This document shows, piece after piece, positions 19,017 through 28,651 of a DNA stretch of 47,492 bases (position 1 is its first letter; the number at the start of each line of letters is the position of its first letter). Source of the stretch: Actinomycetes bacterium (GTDB taxonomy: Bacteria; Actinomycetota; Actinomycetes; Mycobacteriales; Mycobacteriaceae); the NCBI GenBank assembly GCA_022601135.1, contig JAHZJB010000094.1:1-47492 (forward strand), given 5' to 3'. The notes under the pieces were generated by a model, which worked only from the letters and a program-made list of their open reading frames with translations, was not told the origin of the DNA and did no database searches. The position numbers and the translations under genes were made by a program.

Positions 19017-19023
19017 TGCCACT

Positions 19024-19338
19024 ATGGCTGCGCCGGCGAACGTCCGTCCGGGAACTCGCGAAGATCGCGATGTGGCCACCGTGTCCGAGGAAGACGTCGA
19101 GACGGACGCTCCGTGGGTAACTCTGGTGTGGGACGACCCGGTGAACCTGATGACCTACGTCACTTACGTGCTGCAGAAACTCTTCGGCTACAGCGAACCG
19201 CATGCGACCAAGCTGATGCTGCAGGTCCACAACGAGGGCAAGGCCGTTGTGTCAGCTGGCAGTCGGGAGTCGATGGAGGTCGACGTGTCCAAACTCCACG
19301 CCGCAGGTTTGTGGGCAACGCTGCAACAGGACCGCTGA
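19024..19338 (+). CDS. clpS: ATP-dependent Clp protease adaptor ClpS
   Basis: Delivers N-degron substrates to the ClpC1/ClpP protease. The 104-aa protein has a flexible, acidic N-terminal tail and the ClpS core: [20 protein letters not shown], in which the Asn-Leu-Met region lines the N-degron pocket, and [12 protein letters not shown]. It begins a plus-strand run through rdgB. The DUF2017 gene follows after 7 nt, as in M. tuberculosis Rv1331-Rv1332. Confidence 0.95.
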   Translation: MAAPANVRPGTREDRDVATVSEEDVETDAPWVTLVWDDPVNLMTYVTYVLQKLFGYSEPHATKLMLQVHNEGKAVVSAGSRESMEVDVSKLHAAGLWATLQQDR

Positions 19339-19345
19339 AGAGCCC

Positions 19346-19930
19346 GTGCGTAAATGGAAGCGGGTGCAGGGCGCCGATGGCCCGCTGTTCCGGTCGGCGC
19401 TGGCCGCGCATGAAGCAGAGCTGTTGAACGGCCTGGTCGTGTCCCTACTGGGCATGCTCGAGGACCGTCAGTCCTCGGCGCCGGTCGATGAACTCGCCGA
19501 GATTACCGGGATAAGAACCGGCAATTCCGTTCCGCCGCAGGATGATACGATGAAACGCCTGTTGCCTGATTTCCACCGGCCGGTTGCGGATGATCCCGCC
19601 GGGTCGGCCGACGCGGAGAGCCTGAACAGCGCGCTGCGAGGCCTGCACGAGCCCGCCATCATCGACGCGAAACGCCAGGCGGCGCAACGTCTGTTGGACA
19701 CGATTCCGGCGGGCGGCGGAAAGTTTGAACTGACCGAGGACGATGCGCAGTCGTGGGCCGCCGCCGTCAACGACGTGCGGTTGGCTTTGGGCACGATGCT
19801 CGATATCGGTGCCGACGGACCCGATCGACTGCCGCCCGACCATCCGATGGCCGGCCATCTCGATGTCTACCAGTGGCTTACGGTCCTACAGGAGTACCTG
19901 GTGCTGAGCCTGATCGGCGGGTCGCGCTAG
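19346..19930 (+). CDS. DUF2017 family protein
   Basis: A conserved actinobacterial protein of unknown function, 194 aa, starting at GTG (VRKWKRV) 7 nt after clpS. It has no membrane segment or catalytic motif that I recognise; the sequence is mostly helical and acidic, with a conserved-looking C-terminal YQWLTVLQEYLV. Tight linkage to clpS suggests a role near proteolysis, which is inference only. Its stop codon abuts the ATG of the peptidase gene (TAGATG). Confidence 0.85.
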   Translation: MRKWKRVQGADGPLFRSALAAHEAELLNGLVVSLLGMLEDRQSSAPVDELAEITGIRTGNSVPPQDDTMKRLLPDFHRPVADDPAGSADAESLNSALRGLHEPAIIDAKRQAAQRLLDTIPAGGGKFELTEDDAQSWAAAVNDVRLALGTMLDIGADGPDRLPPDHPMAGHLDVYQWLTVLQEYLVLSLIGGSR

Positions 19931-20953
19931 ATGGGTGGTGCGATCACCGACGTGGGTGGCATCCGCGTCGGGCACCACCAGAGGATCGATTCCGACGCGC
20001 AACTGGGCTCCGGCTGGGCAACCGGCACGACTGTGGTGCTTGCCCCTGCGGGCACGGTGGGCGCGGTCGACTGCCGCGGCGGTGCCCCGGGAACCCGGGA
20101 AACCGACCTGCTGGATCCGAGTAACTCGGTGCGCCATGTCGACGCGGTGGTCCTCACCGGCGGCAGTGCGTTCGGGCTCGCCGCCGTCGACGGCGTGATG
20201 ACCTGGCTGGAGGAACGTGACCGCGGTGTTGCACTCGACGGCGGTGTGGTCCCCATCGTTCCGGGCGCGGTGATCTTCGATCTGCCCGTCGGTGGCTGGC
20301 ACTGCCGGCCGAACGCGGAGTTCGGATACCTCGCGGTCGAGGGCTCCGGCACCGATGTCGGGATCGGCACCGTCGGCGCGGGGGCGGGCGCGCGTGCCGG
20401 TGTGCTCAAAGGCGGAGTGGGGACCGCCTCGGTGACGCTGGAAGCGGGGGTGACGGTCGGTGCGCTCGTCGTCGTCAACTCAGCTGGTGAGGTCGTCGAC
20501 TCCGCGACCGGACTGCCGTGGTTGGCCGGCCAGATCGAGGAGTTCGGGTTGATGCCCCCGACCGCCGATGAACTCGCCGGGTACGCAGCCCGGCACGTTG
20601 AGCTCAGCCCGCTGAACACCACCATCGCCGTGGTCGCCACCGACGCCGCCCTCAGCCCGGCAGGATGTCGCCGGGTGGCGGTGGCCGCCCATGACGGCCT
20701 GGCGCGCACCATCCGCCCATGCCACACCCCGGTGGACGGCGATACGGTGTTCGCGCTGGCCACAGGTGCGGTGGAGGTGAATCCGGACCCGAGGACGCCG
20801 GCGTCGATGTCGCCGGAAGTGCCGCTGATCACCGCGGTCGGGGCGGCTGCCGCGGACTGTCTGGCGCGCGCGGTGCTGGTGGGTGTGCTGGCCGCCGAGG
20901 CAGTGGCCGGAATACCGGCATACCGTGACCTGTTGCCCGGAGCGTTCGACTGA
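19931..20953 (+). CDS. P1 (S58/DmpA-like) family peptidase
   Basis: N-terminal-nucleophile hydrolase of the DmpA/L-aminopeptidase family, made as a precursor that cuts itself. The 340-aa protein starts with the family's ITDVGGIRVGHH, has VVLTGGSAFGL and the GTVGAGAGARAG loop, and the likely autocleavage site is Asn229-Thr230 (SPLNTTIAVVATD), which would free a Thr nucleophile; DmpA itself uses Ser. The start ATG follows the previous stop with no gap, so translation is coupled. It lies just before mec-cysO-cysM. The natural peptide or amide substrate is unknown. Confidence 0.88.
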   Translation: MGGAITDVGGIRVGHHQRIDSDAQLGSGWATGTTVVLAPAGTVGAVDCRGGAPGTRETDLLDPSNSVRHVDAVVLTGGSAFGLAAVDGVMTWLEERDRGVALDGGVVPIVPGAVIFDLPVGGWHCRPNAEFGYLAVEGSGTDVGIGTVGAGAGARAGVLKGGVGTASVTLEAGVTVGALVVVNSAGEVVDSATGLPWLAGQIEEFGLMPPTADELAGYAARHVELSPLNTTIAVVATDAALSPAGCRRVAVAAHDGLARTIRPCHTPVDGDTVFALATGAVEVNPDPRTPASMSPEVPLITAVGAAAADCLARAVLVGVLAAEAVAGIPAYRDLLPGAFD

Positions 20954-20987
20954 TCGGCGACCGGTCCTCGACGGAAGGAAGAGCGTT

Positions 20988-22689
<1,702 letters not shown>

Positions 22690-22699
22690 GAGGTGGCTC

Positions 22700-23389
22700 G
22701 TGAGTCTGCCTGGCGGGTATCCCGGCATGGCCGGACCGCCGGCCGAGCCGAAGAAGCGCCCGGCGTGGGTCGTCGGCGGCGCGACCGTCGTGTCGTTCGT
22801 GGTCCTGCTCTGGCTGATCGAACTCTTCGACGCCCTGACCGGGCATCGGCTCGACAGCAACGGGATCCGTCCGCTGGAGGCCGACGGGCTGACCGGCATC
22901 TTGCTGGCGCCGCTGCTGCACTCCAATTGGGAACATCTGATCGCGAACACCGGCCCGGCTCTGGTACTCGGGTTTCTGATGACGCTGGCGGGCCTGTCCC
23001 GATTCATCTACGCCACCGCGATCATCTGGATTCTGGGCGGGCTCGGCACCTGGCTGATTGGCAATATCGGAGCGCCGGCGGCGGTTGAGACAAACCACAT
23101 CGGAGCCTCCGGCCTGATCTTCGGCTGGCTGACCTTCCTCATCGTCTTCGGTTTCTTCACCCGCACGATCTGGGAGATCGTCGTCGGAGTGGTCGTGCTG
23201 TTCATCTACGGCAGCATCCTGCTCGGTGTGCTGCCCGGCACATTCGGCGTCTCATGGCAGGGCCACCTGAGCGGTGCGGTCGCCGGAATTCTCGCCGCCT
23301 ACGTGTTGTCGGGTCCGGAACGCAAGGCGCGGGAGTCCGGGCGGGGTTCCCGGGTGGGCGGCGCTGATCCGCCCTACCTGGCTCCGTGA
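22700..23389 (+). CDS. rhomboid-family intramembrane serine protease
   Basis: Predicted polytopic membrane protease, 229 aa, with about six transmembrane segments after a cytoplasmic proline-rich start. The catalytic dyad is visible: Ser137 in GASG and His189 in [19 protein letters not shown] in the second segment is typical of the family. It begins at GTG with AGAGGTGG upstream, 10 nt after cysM, and its TGA overlaps the GTG of murI. It corresponds to Rv1337 from memory. Substrates are unknown. Confidence 0.93.
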   Translation: MSLPGGYPGMAGPPAEPKKRPAWVVGGATVVSFVVLLWLIELFDALTGHRLDSNGIRPLEADGLTGILLAPLLHSNWEHLIANTGPALVLGFLMTLAGLSRFIYATAIIWILGGLGTWLIGNIGAPAAVETNHIGASGLIFGWLTFLIVFGFFTRTIWEIVVGVVVLFIYGSILLGVLPGTFGVSWQGHLSGAVAGILAAYVLSGPERKARESGRGSRVGGADPPYLAP

Positions 23390-24231
23390 TCCCGCGGACG
23401 CCTGGGCCGCAGGCGCCGATCGGGATCTTCGACTCGGGCGTGGGCGGGCTGACGGTGGCCCGGGCCGTGATTGACCAGTTGCCCGACGAGGCCATCATCT
23501 ACGTCGGCGACACCGGCAATGGGCCCTACGGGCCGTTGACCGTTCCCGAGATCCGGGCACATGCCCTGGCGATCGGTGACGATCTCGCGGGCCGGGGGAT
23601 CAAGGCGCTGGTGATCGCGTGCAACACCGCCTCCGCGGCCTGCCTGCGCGATGCGCGAGAGCGATATTCGCCGGTGCCGGTGGTCGAGGTGATCCTGCCG
23701 GCGGTGCGCCGCGCCGTTCGGTCTACCCGCAACGGGCGGGTGGGGGTGATCGGGACGGCGGCCACCATCGCCTCCGGCGCCTACCAGGACGCATTCGCCG
23801 GTGCTCGTGATATCGAGGTGTTCGCCGTCCCGTGTCCGCGTTTCGTCGATTTCGTCGAACGGGGGGTGACCAGTGGCCGCCAGGTGCTGGGGTTAGCTGA
23901 GGGATATCTGGAACCGTTGCAGCGCGCCGAAGTGGACACGCTGGTGCTCGGCTGCACGCACTATCCGATGCTGTCGGGTCTGATCCAGCTGGCCCTGGGC
24001 GAGGACGTGAGTCTGGTGTCCAGCGCCGAGGAAACAGCAAAGGAATTGTTGCGAGTGCTCTCCGAAAACGGCTTGTTGCGGCCGCATCCTGCGCCGGCAG
24101 CGTTGCCCCCGGAGCGGGTGTTCGAAGCCACGGGCGATCCTGAGGCGTTCACCGCGCTGGCGGCCCGCTTTCTCGGCCCCACCTTGGACGGCGTCCGCCC
24201 TGTTCAGCGTCATCTGGGTGGGCGAATATGA
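23386..24231 (+). CDS. murI: glutamate racemase
   Basis: Makes D-glutamate for peptidoglycan. The 281-aa protein has the N-terminal [10 protein letters not shown] and the two catalytic cysteines Cys79 (ACNTAS) and Cys190 (GCTHYP). The GTG start overlaps the rhomboid stop by 4 nt (GTGA), so the two are translationally coupled. Confidence 0.97.
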   Translation: MIPRTPGPQAPIGIFDSGVGGLTVARAVIDQLPDEAIIYVGDTGNGPYGPLTVPEIRAHALAIGDDLAGRGIKALVIACNTASAACLRDARERYSPVPVVEVILPAVRRAVRSTRNGRVGVIGTAATIASGAYQDAFAGARDIEVFAVPCPRFVDFVERGVTSGRQVLGLAEGYLEPLQRAEVDTLVLGCTHYPMLSGLIQLALGEDVSLVSSAEETAKELLRVLSENGLLRPHPAPAALPPERVFEATGDPEAFTALAARFLGPTLDGVRPVQRHLGGRI

Positions 24232-24288
24232 TTTCGGCGGGTCAAACCTGCCATCATTCGTCATGCTGATCCCGGGCATGGCAAGCTA

Positions 24289-25062
24289 GTGAGCGTGCGA
24301 ATCACCGTACTTGGTTGCTCCGGCAGTGTGGTCGGTCCTGATTCGCCCGCGTCTGGATATCTGGTAACGGCCCCCGACACGCCGCCATTGGTCCTCGATT
24401 TCGGCGGCGGGGTTCTCGGGGCGCTGCAACGCCACGTGGACCCCAACTCCGTGCACGTGCTGCTGTCACACCTGCACGCCGACCACTGCCTGGATTTGCC
24501 CGGGCTTTTCGTCTGGCGGCGCTACCATCCGACGCCCGCACCGGAGCGGGGTGTCGTTTATGGCCCGGCAGCCACGTGGGCACGACTTGGCGCGGCCTCC
24601 TCGCCCGAGGGCGGGGAGATCGACGACTTCACCGACATCTTCGAGATTCGGCACTGGCGGGACGACCAACCTGTGGGGATCGGATCGCTGACGGTGTTGC
24701 CCCGGCTGCTGTGCCACCCGACCGAGTCCTATGGGATGCGTATCACCGATCCGTCCGGCGCGACGTTTGTTTACAGCGGCGATACCGGCTACTGCGACGC
24801 CGTCATCGAACTGGCTCGTGGCGCCGACATCTTTCTGTGCGAGGCATCGTGGACGCATTCGCCGGCGCGGCCCCCTAGGTTGCATCTGTCGGGGACCGAG
24901 GCTGGGCGAATCGCCGCCCGCGCGGGCGTTTCCGAGCTGCTGTTGACCCATATTCCGCCGTGGACGTCGCGCGAGGACATCATCAGCGAGGCAAAGGCCG
25001 AATTCGACGGGTCGGTACATGCCGTGGTGTGCGACGAGTCCTTCGATCTCCCGCGATCCTGA
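24289..25062 (+). CDS. metallo-beta-lactamase-fold cyclic nucleotide phosphodiesterase (Rv1339-like)
   Basis: Predicted to hydrolyse cyclic nucleotides. The M. tuberculosis orthologue Rv1339 is known as an atypical cAMP phosphodiesterase. The 257-aa protein has the MBL zinc motif HLHADH (61-66), SGDTGY supplying the bridging Asp, and a late THIPPWTS histidine. It is collinear with Rv1339 from memory. The start is GTG 24289 (VSVRITVLG); GTG 24295 is possible and lies 7 nt after CAAGCT. It lies 8 kb from the adenylate cyclase and 4 kb from the cyclic-nucleotide-binding ABC ATPase in this window. Confidence 0.88.
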   Translation: MSVRITVLGCSGSVVGPDSPASGYLVTAPDTPPLVLDFGGGVLGALQRHVDPNSVHVLLSHLHADHCLDLPGLFVWRRYHPTPAPERGVVYGPAATWARLGAASSPEGGEIDDFTDIFEIRHWRDDQPVGIGSLTVLPRLLCHPTESYGMRITDPSGATFVYSGDTGYCDAVIELARGADIFLCEASWTHSPARPPRLHLSGTEAGRIAARAGVSELLLTHIPPWTSREDIISEAKAEFDGSVHAVVCDESFDLPRS

Positions 25063-25123
25063 ACGCCGCCGGGCCCCGGGGGCATGCGCTGAGCCGCGCC
25101 CCGACGGACGACCGGTGACCGGC

Positions 25124-25129
25124 TAGTGT
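25124..25129 (+). promoter_or_regulatory. candidate -10 box of rph (leaderless)
   Basis: TAGTGT is followed by 6 nt and the rph GTG start. No ribosome site is present. Confidence 0.45.
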
Positions 25130-25135
25130 TGGCCC

Positions 25136-25918
25136 GTGTCCACACGAGAAGACGGCCGGCTCGACGACGAGCTACGCCCGGTCACCATCACCCGCGGCTT
25201 CACCTCCCACCCCGCTGGATCGGTGCTGGTGGAATTCGGGCAGACCCGGGTGATGTGCACCGCCAGCGTCACCGAAGGCGTGCCCCGCTGGCGTAAGGGT
25301 TCGGGTCAGGGCTGGTTGACCGCCGAGTATGCGATGCTTCCCGCCGCCACCCACGAACGCTCGGGCCGCGAGTCGGTGAAGGGGCGCGTGGGTGGCCGGA
25401 CTCAAGAGATCAGCCGGCTGGTCGGACGGTCCCTGCGCGCCTGTATCGATCTGGCCGCGCTGGGGGAGAACACCATCGCGATCGACTGCGATGTCTTGCA
25501 GGCCGACGGGGGTACCCGCACTGCGGCCATCACGGGTGCCTACGTGGCGCTGGCCGACGCCGTGACCTACCTCTCCGCGGCCGGCCGGTTGTCGGACCCG
25601 CGTCCACTGTCCTGCGCGATCGCCGCGGTGAGCGTCGGTGTCGTCGATGGCCGTATCCGGGTCGATCTGCCCTACGCCGAGGACGCCCGCGCCGAGGTCG
25701 ACATGAACGTCGTGGCCACCGACACCGGGACGTTCGTCGAGATCCAGGGCACCGGAGAAGGCGCGACCTTCCCGCGGTCGACACTGGACAAGATGCTCGA
25801 CGCCGCGATGGCGTCCTGCGACCAGTTGTTCGACGTGCAGCGTGAGGCGTTGGAGCTGCCTTATCCCGGTGAGCTGATCGAATCGGGTGAGCCCGCCAAG
25901 AAGGCGTTCGGAAGCTGA
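25136..25918 (+). CDS. rph: ribonuclease PH
   Basis: Phosphorolytic 3'-5' exoribonuclease that trims tRNA 3' ends. The 260-aa protein has the RNase PH signatures [36 protein letters not shown] and [18 protein letters not shown]. The GTG start follows a TAGTGT box. rdgB begins 5 nt after its stop, the common rph-rdgB pair. Confidence 0.97.
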   Translation: MSTREDGRLDDELRPVTITRGFTSHPAGSVLVEFGQTRVMCTASVTEGVPRWRKGSGQGWLTAEYAMLPAATHERSGRESVKGRVGGRTQEISRLVGRSLRACIDLAALGENTIAIDCDVLQADGGTRTAAITGAYVALADAVTYLSAAGRLSDPRPLSCAIAAVSVGVVDGRIRVDLPYAEDARAEVDMNVVATDTGTFVEIQGTGEGATFPRSTLDKMLDAAMASCDQLFDVQREALELPYPGELIESGEPAKKAFGS

Positions 25919-25923
25919 CGTCG

Positions 25924-26535
25924 ATGTCCCGGTTGCTGGTGGCCAGTCGCAACCCGAAAAAGGTGGCCGAACTGCGCCGGGTGCTCGACACCGCCGGAGT
26001 ATCGGGCCTGACATTGGTCTCACTCGAGGATGTGCCGCCGTTCGACGAGGCACCCGAAACCGGGTCGACCTTCGAGGAGAACGCTCTGGCTAAGGCCCGG
26101 GATGCTTTCGCGGCCACCGGCCTGCCCTCGGTCGCCGACGATTCCGGGCTCGAGGTCGACGCCCTCAACGGGATGCCGGGTGTGCTCAGCGCACGGTGGT
26201 CCGGACGGCACGGCGACGATGCCGCCAACACCACGCTGCTGCTGGGACAGCTTCGCGATGTTCCCGACCATCGCCGCGGCGCCGCGTTCGTGTCTGCCTG
26301 CGCGCTGGTTTTCGGCGCGGGGGGAGCCGACTGCACGGTGGTGCGCGGCGAGTGGGTCGGCAGCATCGTGCGCGAGCCCCGGGGTGGCGGAGGCTTCGGC
26401 TACGACCCGGTGTTCCTGCCCGCGGGCACTTCGAGGACTGCCGCGGAGCTCAGCTCGCGGGAGAAGGACGCGGTATCGCACCGGGGCCGCGCGTTGACGG
26501 CGCTGCTGCCCACGTTGTGCTCGTTGCCGCGTTGA
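25924..26535 (+). CDS. rdgB: XTP/dITP pyrophosphatase (RdgB/HAM1)
   Basis: Removes non-canonical purine nucleotides (ITP, XTP and their deoxy forms) from the nucleotide pool. The 203-aa protein has the HAM1 motifs ASRNPKKVAELR, TFEENALAKAR, ADDSGLEVDAL, GGFGYDPVF and SHRGRAL. Its last 136 nt lie antisense to the end of the acyltransferase gene. It closes the plus-strand housekeeping run. Confidence 0.96.
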   Translation: MSRLLVASRNPKKVAELRRVLDTAGVSGLTLVSLEDVPPFDEAPETGSTFEENALAKARDAFAATGLPSVADDSGLEVDALNGMPGVLSARWSGRHGDDAANTTLLLGQLRDVPDHRRGAAFVSACALVFGAGGADCTVVRGEWVGSIVREPRGGGGFGYDPVFLPAGTSRTAAELSSREKDAVSHRGRALTALLPTLCSLPR

Positions 26536-27680
26536 GGCCGAGTCACGTGGTGTAGCACCCAGGCGGCCGGAATGGTCAGGGCCAGCGTCGCGGCGATCAA
26601 CACCGGCATCGATCCGGTGAACAGCGGCCATCCGAGCAGCAGGTGCATCGCCAGCGCCATACACACGACGTGCAGCAGAAAGATCTCGTAGGAGATCTGA
26701 CCCAGCCACACCATCGGCTTGCTGGCCAGGAGCCGGGAATACTTGTCCGGGGCGCCGAGCACCAGCGGGGCGACCGCCAGCGTCGCGATCGCCGCGTACA
26801 GCAACGACTTCGCCACCGGCGCCCACACCGGATCCGGACCGGTGATGGAACCGCCCAGCGGCGTCGCAGCCACCAGAAACAGGACAACGGCCAGCGGGAC
26901 GGCGGCGGTCGCCCGGCAGCCGGCGCCGATCGTCTGCAGCACCGCCAGTGCCATCCCCCCGGCAAACCAGGCAAGGTGGGCGGGCAGCCACATGCCCGCG
27001 GAGTTGGGCAGCACATCGGTGGTGATGACGAGAAGGATCCACAGCGGAGACACCGCTGCCAGGCAGGCAAGCCCGGCCAGCGCGCGGCGTGGCTGCCAAC
27101 GGCCGCCGCAGAGCACCCTCAACAGCAGATAGGCCAATGCCGGAAGGGTGGCGTAGAACGCGACCTCGACCGCCATGCTCCACATCTGCGAGAGGCCGGG
27201 GTGCAGCATGGTGGCCAGATAATCCTCGGTGTAGATCTGGGTGAAGGTCAGGTAGCGGAGCAGTCCGTGCCAGGTCTGGCCGGGGTTGGGGCCGGGCGTG
27301 AAAACGGTGTAGATCTCGAACACGGCGATCACGGCCACCACGTACGCCGGTAGGAGACGGCGCACTCGGCGTCGGGCGTATCGGCGCACCGACGGCGCGG
27401 GCGTACCCTCGGCTGCCGCGCGTACCCATGGCCGGAACAGCAGGAAACCCGACAGCACGAAGAAGATCGCGACGCCGATCTCTAGGCGCGCGTAGACCGC
27501 GCCGAGATACCCGTGGCTCAGGAAACCGGTGGCGAAGGCCGCGTGGGTGCCGACGACGAGCAGTGCGGCCACGGCCCGCAGACCGGTGAGTGCGGGAACT
27601 CGGTCCGACGTGGTGTTCGGGGCCGAGTTCAGGGTGCCCGCCGCGACCGCGTCGCAGCGTACCCCGAGGCTGGCTGACAC
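26400..27680 (-). CDS. acyltransferase 3 family membrane protein
   Basis: Integral membrane O-acyltransferase of the kind that acylates cell-envelope glycans or lipids. It has about ten hydrophobic segments, an N-terminal PALTGLRAVAALLVVGTHA (the conserved His in the first segment), and FFVLSGFLLFRPW. The last 45 or so residues are read from the strand opposite rdgB and are hydrophilic, unlike the rest. The start is GTG 27680, because TACACT lies 7 nt upstream and the stop of the next gene blocks a longer reading. Length is 426 aa. The acceptor is unknown. Confidence 0.87.
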   Translation of the reverse strand: MSASLGVRCDAVAAGTLNSAPNTTSDRVPALTGLRAVAALLVVGTHAAFATGFLSHGYLGAVYARLEIGVAIFFVLSGFLLFRPWVRAAAEGTPAPSVRRYARRRVRRLLPAYVVAVIAVFEIYTVFTPGPNPGQTWHGLLRYLTFTQIYTEDYLATMLHPGLSQMWSMAVEVAFYATLPALAYLLLRVLCGGRWQPRRALAGLACLAAVSPLWILLVITTDVLPNSAGMWLPAHLAWFAGGMALAVLQTIGAGCRATAAVPLAVVLFLVAATPLGGSITGPDPVWAPVAKSLLYAAIATLAVAPLVLGAPDKYSRLLASKPMVWLGQISYEIFLLHVVCMALAMHLLLGWPLFTGSMPVLIAATLALTIPAAWVLHHVTRPQRGNEHNVGSSAVNARPRCDTASFSRELSSAAVLEVPAGRNTGS

Positions 27681-27687
27681 CGCATCC

Positions 27688-27693
27688 AGTGTA
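27688..27693 (-). promoter_or_regulatory. candidate -10 box of the acyltransferase gene (leaderless)
   Basis: TACACT on the minus strand ends 7 nt before the GTG at 27680 and lies just past the stop codon of the upstream DUF3817 gene. Confidence 0.5.
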
Positions 27694-27699
27694 GCGAGT

Positions 27700-28044
27700 T
27701 CAGATGCCGAACTGTGCCTTGATGTTTTGGGTCTGGAAGTGCTCAACGATGATGCCCACCAACGGGATCGTGCCGGCCAGCAGCACCCCGACGGTCTTGG
27801 CGATCGGCCAGCGCACCTTGACCGCGAGGTTGGCGGTGAACAGCAGATAAATGAAGTAGACCCACCCGTGTACGACGGCGATCCACCCCAGAGAGTCGTC
27901 GTTGAAGACGTACTTCATCACCATCTCGTAACACAGGGCGATCAACCAGAGGCCGGTTGCCCAGGCCAGCACTCGGTAGCCGACCAGCGCCTTGCGGATG
28001 GTGTCGGCGGGGGTGATGGGCGGAGTGGAGTCGGGGGGGCTCAC
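27700..28044 (-). CDS. DUF3817 membrane protein (Rv1342c-like)
   Basis: A 114-aa membrane protein with three to four hydrophobic segments and the DUF3817 elements WATGLWLIALCYEM, VVHGWVYFIYLLF and WPIAKTVGVLLAGTIPLVGI. Function is unknown. It starts at GTG with AGGA about 8 nt upstream, 24 nt after the two-helix protein gene, and corresponds to Rv1342c from memory. It is a distant paralogue of the protein at 7932-8318. Confidence 0.85.
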   Translation of the reverse strand: MSPPDSTPPITPADTIRKALVGYRVLAWATGLWLIALCYEMVMKYVFNDDSLGWIAVVHGWVYFIYLLFTANLAVKVRWPIAKTVGVLLAGTIPLVGIIVEHFQTQNIKAQFGI

Positions 28045-28068
28045 GTGGGGATTCCTATCGGTGTCTGG

Positions 28069-28464
28069 TCAGTCTCGGGTTTTCTCGGATTCGGCGCGGT
28101 CAGCCTTGGCCAGCTCGGCCAGGTAGGCGTTGTACTCGCGCAGGGTCGCCTCGTCGTTGTTGGTCGCGTCATCGTGGGGTGATGTCGGCGTTGCACGTTC
28201 GGGAAGCAGCCCGGCCGGGATTTCGCTGACGGCTTGGTACGAGGGTGGCTCGGGCGGGGCCTCTTCGTAGCGGACGAACTTGTAATAGGCGTACCCGCAG
28301 AAGCCGGCGAACAAGGGCCACTGAAGTGCGTAGCCGAGGTTCTGGAAGTTTCCGGAAGTGGATCCGAAACGGGTCCACTGCCACCATGCCAGGGCGAGGC
28401 AGCCACCGGCCGCGACGATCAGCAGCACGATGAGCGCCGGCCTCCTCCTCCGTGCAGTGGACAC
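28069..28464 (-). CDS. LprD-like small membrane protein (Rv1343c-like)
   Basis: A 131-aa protein with an arginine-rich start (STARRRRPA), a hydrophobic segment at about residues 9-28 that includes AAGGC, a second hydrophobic stretch at about 48-64 (ALQWPLFAGFCGYAYYKF), and a charged C-terminal tail. M. tuberculosis LprD is annotated as a lipoprotein, but the lipobox here (AGGC) is weak and a two-helix membrane protein is equally likely. The start is GTG 28464, 6 nt after TACCGT; the reading frame extends upstream across the tRNA gene, which rules out a longer start. Function is unknown. Confidence 0.78.
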   Translation of the reverse strand: MSTARRRRPALIVLLIVAAGGCLALAWWQWTRFGSTSGNFQNLGYALQWPLFAGFCGYAYYKFVRYEEAPPEPPSYQAVSEIPAGLLPERATPTSPHDDATNNDEATLREYNAYLAELAKADRAESEKTRD

Positions 28465-28488
28465 CGCTGAACGGTACCGCGTTACGAT
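28458..28488 (+). promoter_or_regulatory. candidate tRNA-Leu promoter
   Basis: TGGACA (28458-28463) and TACGAT (28483-28488) are spaced 19 nt apart, and TACGAT ends 13 nt before the tRNA. The -35 element overlaps the start codon of the divergent LprD-like gene. Confidence 0.4.
28471..28476 (-). promoter_or_regulatory. candidate -10 box of the LprD-like gene (leaderless)
   Basis: TACCGT on the minus strand is followed by 6 nt and the GTG start at 28464. Confidence 0.45.
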
Positions 28489-28501
28489 CGAAGCGCTGCA
28501 G

Positions 28502-28583
28502 GCGCGAGTGGCGGAATTGGCAGACGCGCGGGATTTAGGTTCCCGTGTCCTAGGACGTGGGGGTTCAAGTCCCCCCTCGCGCA
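28502..28583 (+). tRNA. tRNA-Leu (anticodon TAG)
   Basis: An 82-nt cloverleaf: acceptor stem GCGCGAG/CTCGCGC with discriminator A, D-arm with AATTGGCAGA, anticodon loop TTTAGGT with TAG at 28536-28538 (reads CUA/CUN leucine codons), a long variable arm as expected for tRNA-Leu, and T-arm GGGGG-TTCAAGT-CCCCC. CCA is not encoded. Confidence 0.96.
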
Positions 28584-28651
28584 CTCTCCACCGCCCGGCT
28601 CGTGTTGGCCCCTCACATCGTGCCGAGAAGTGCGGTGCCGACGGCGACGAG

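Noticed and set aside
28465..28584. N-terminal extension of the LprD-like frame
   Set aside because: It would run antisense through the tRNA-Leu gene and past a good leaderless start at 28464.
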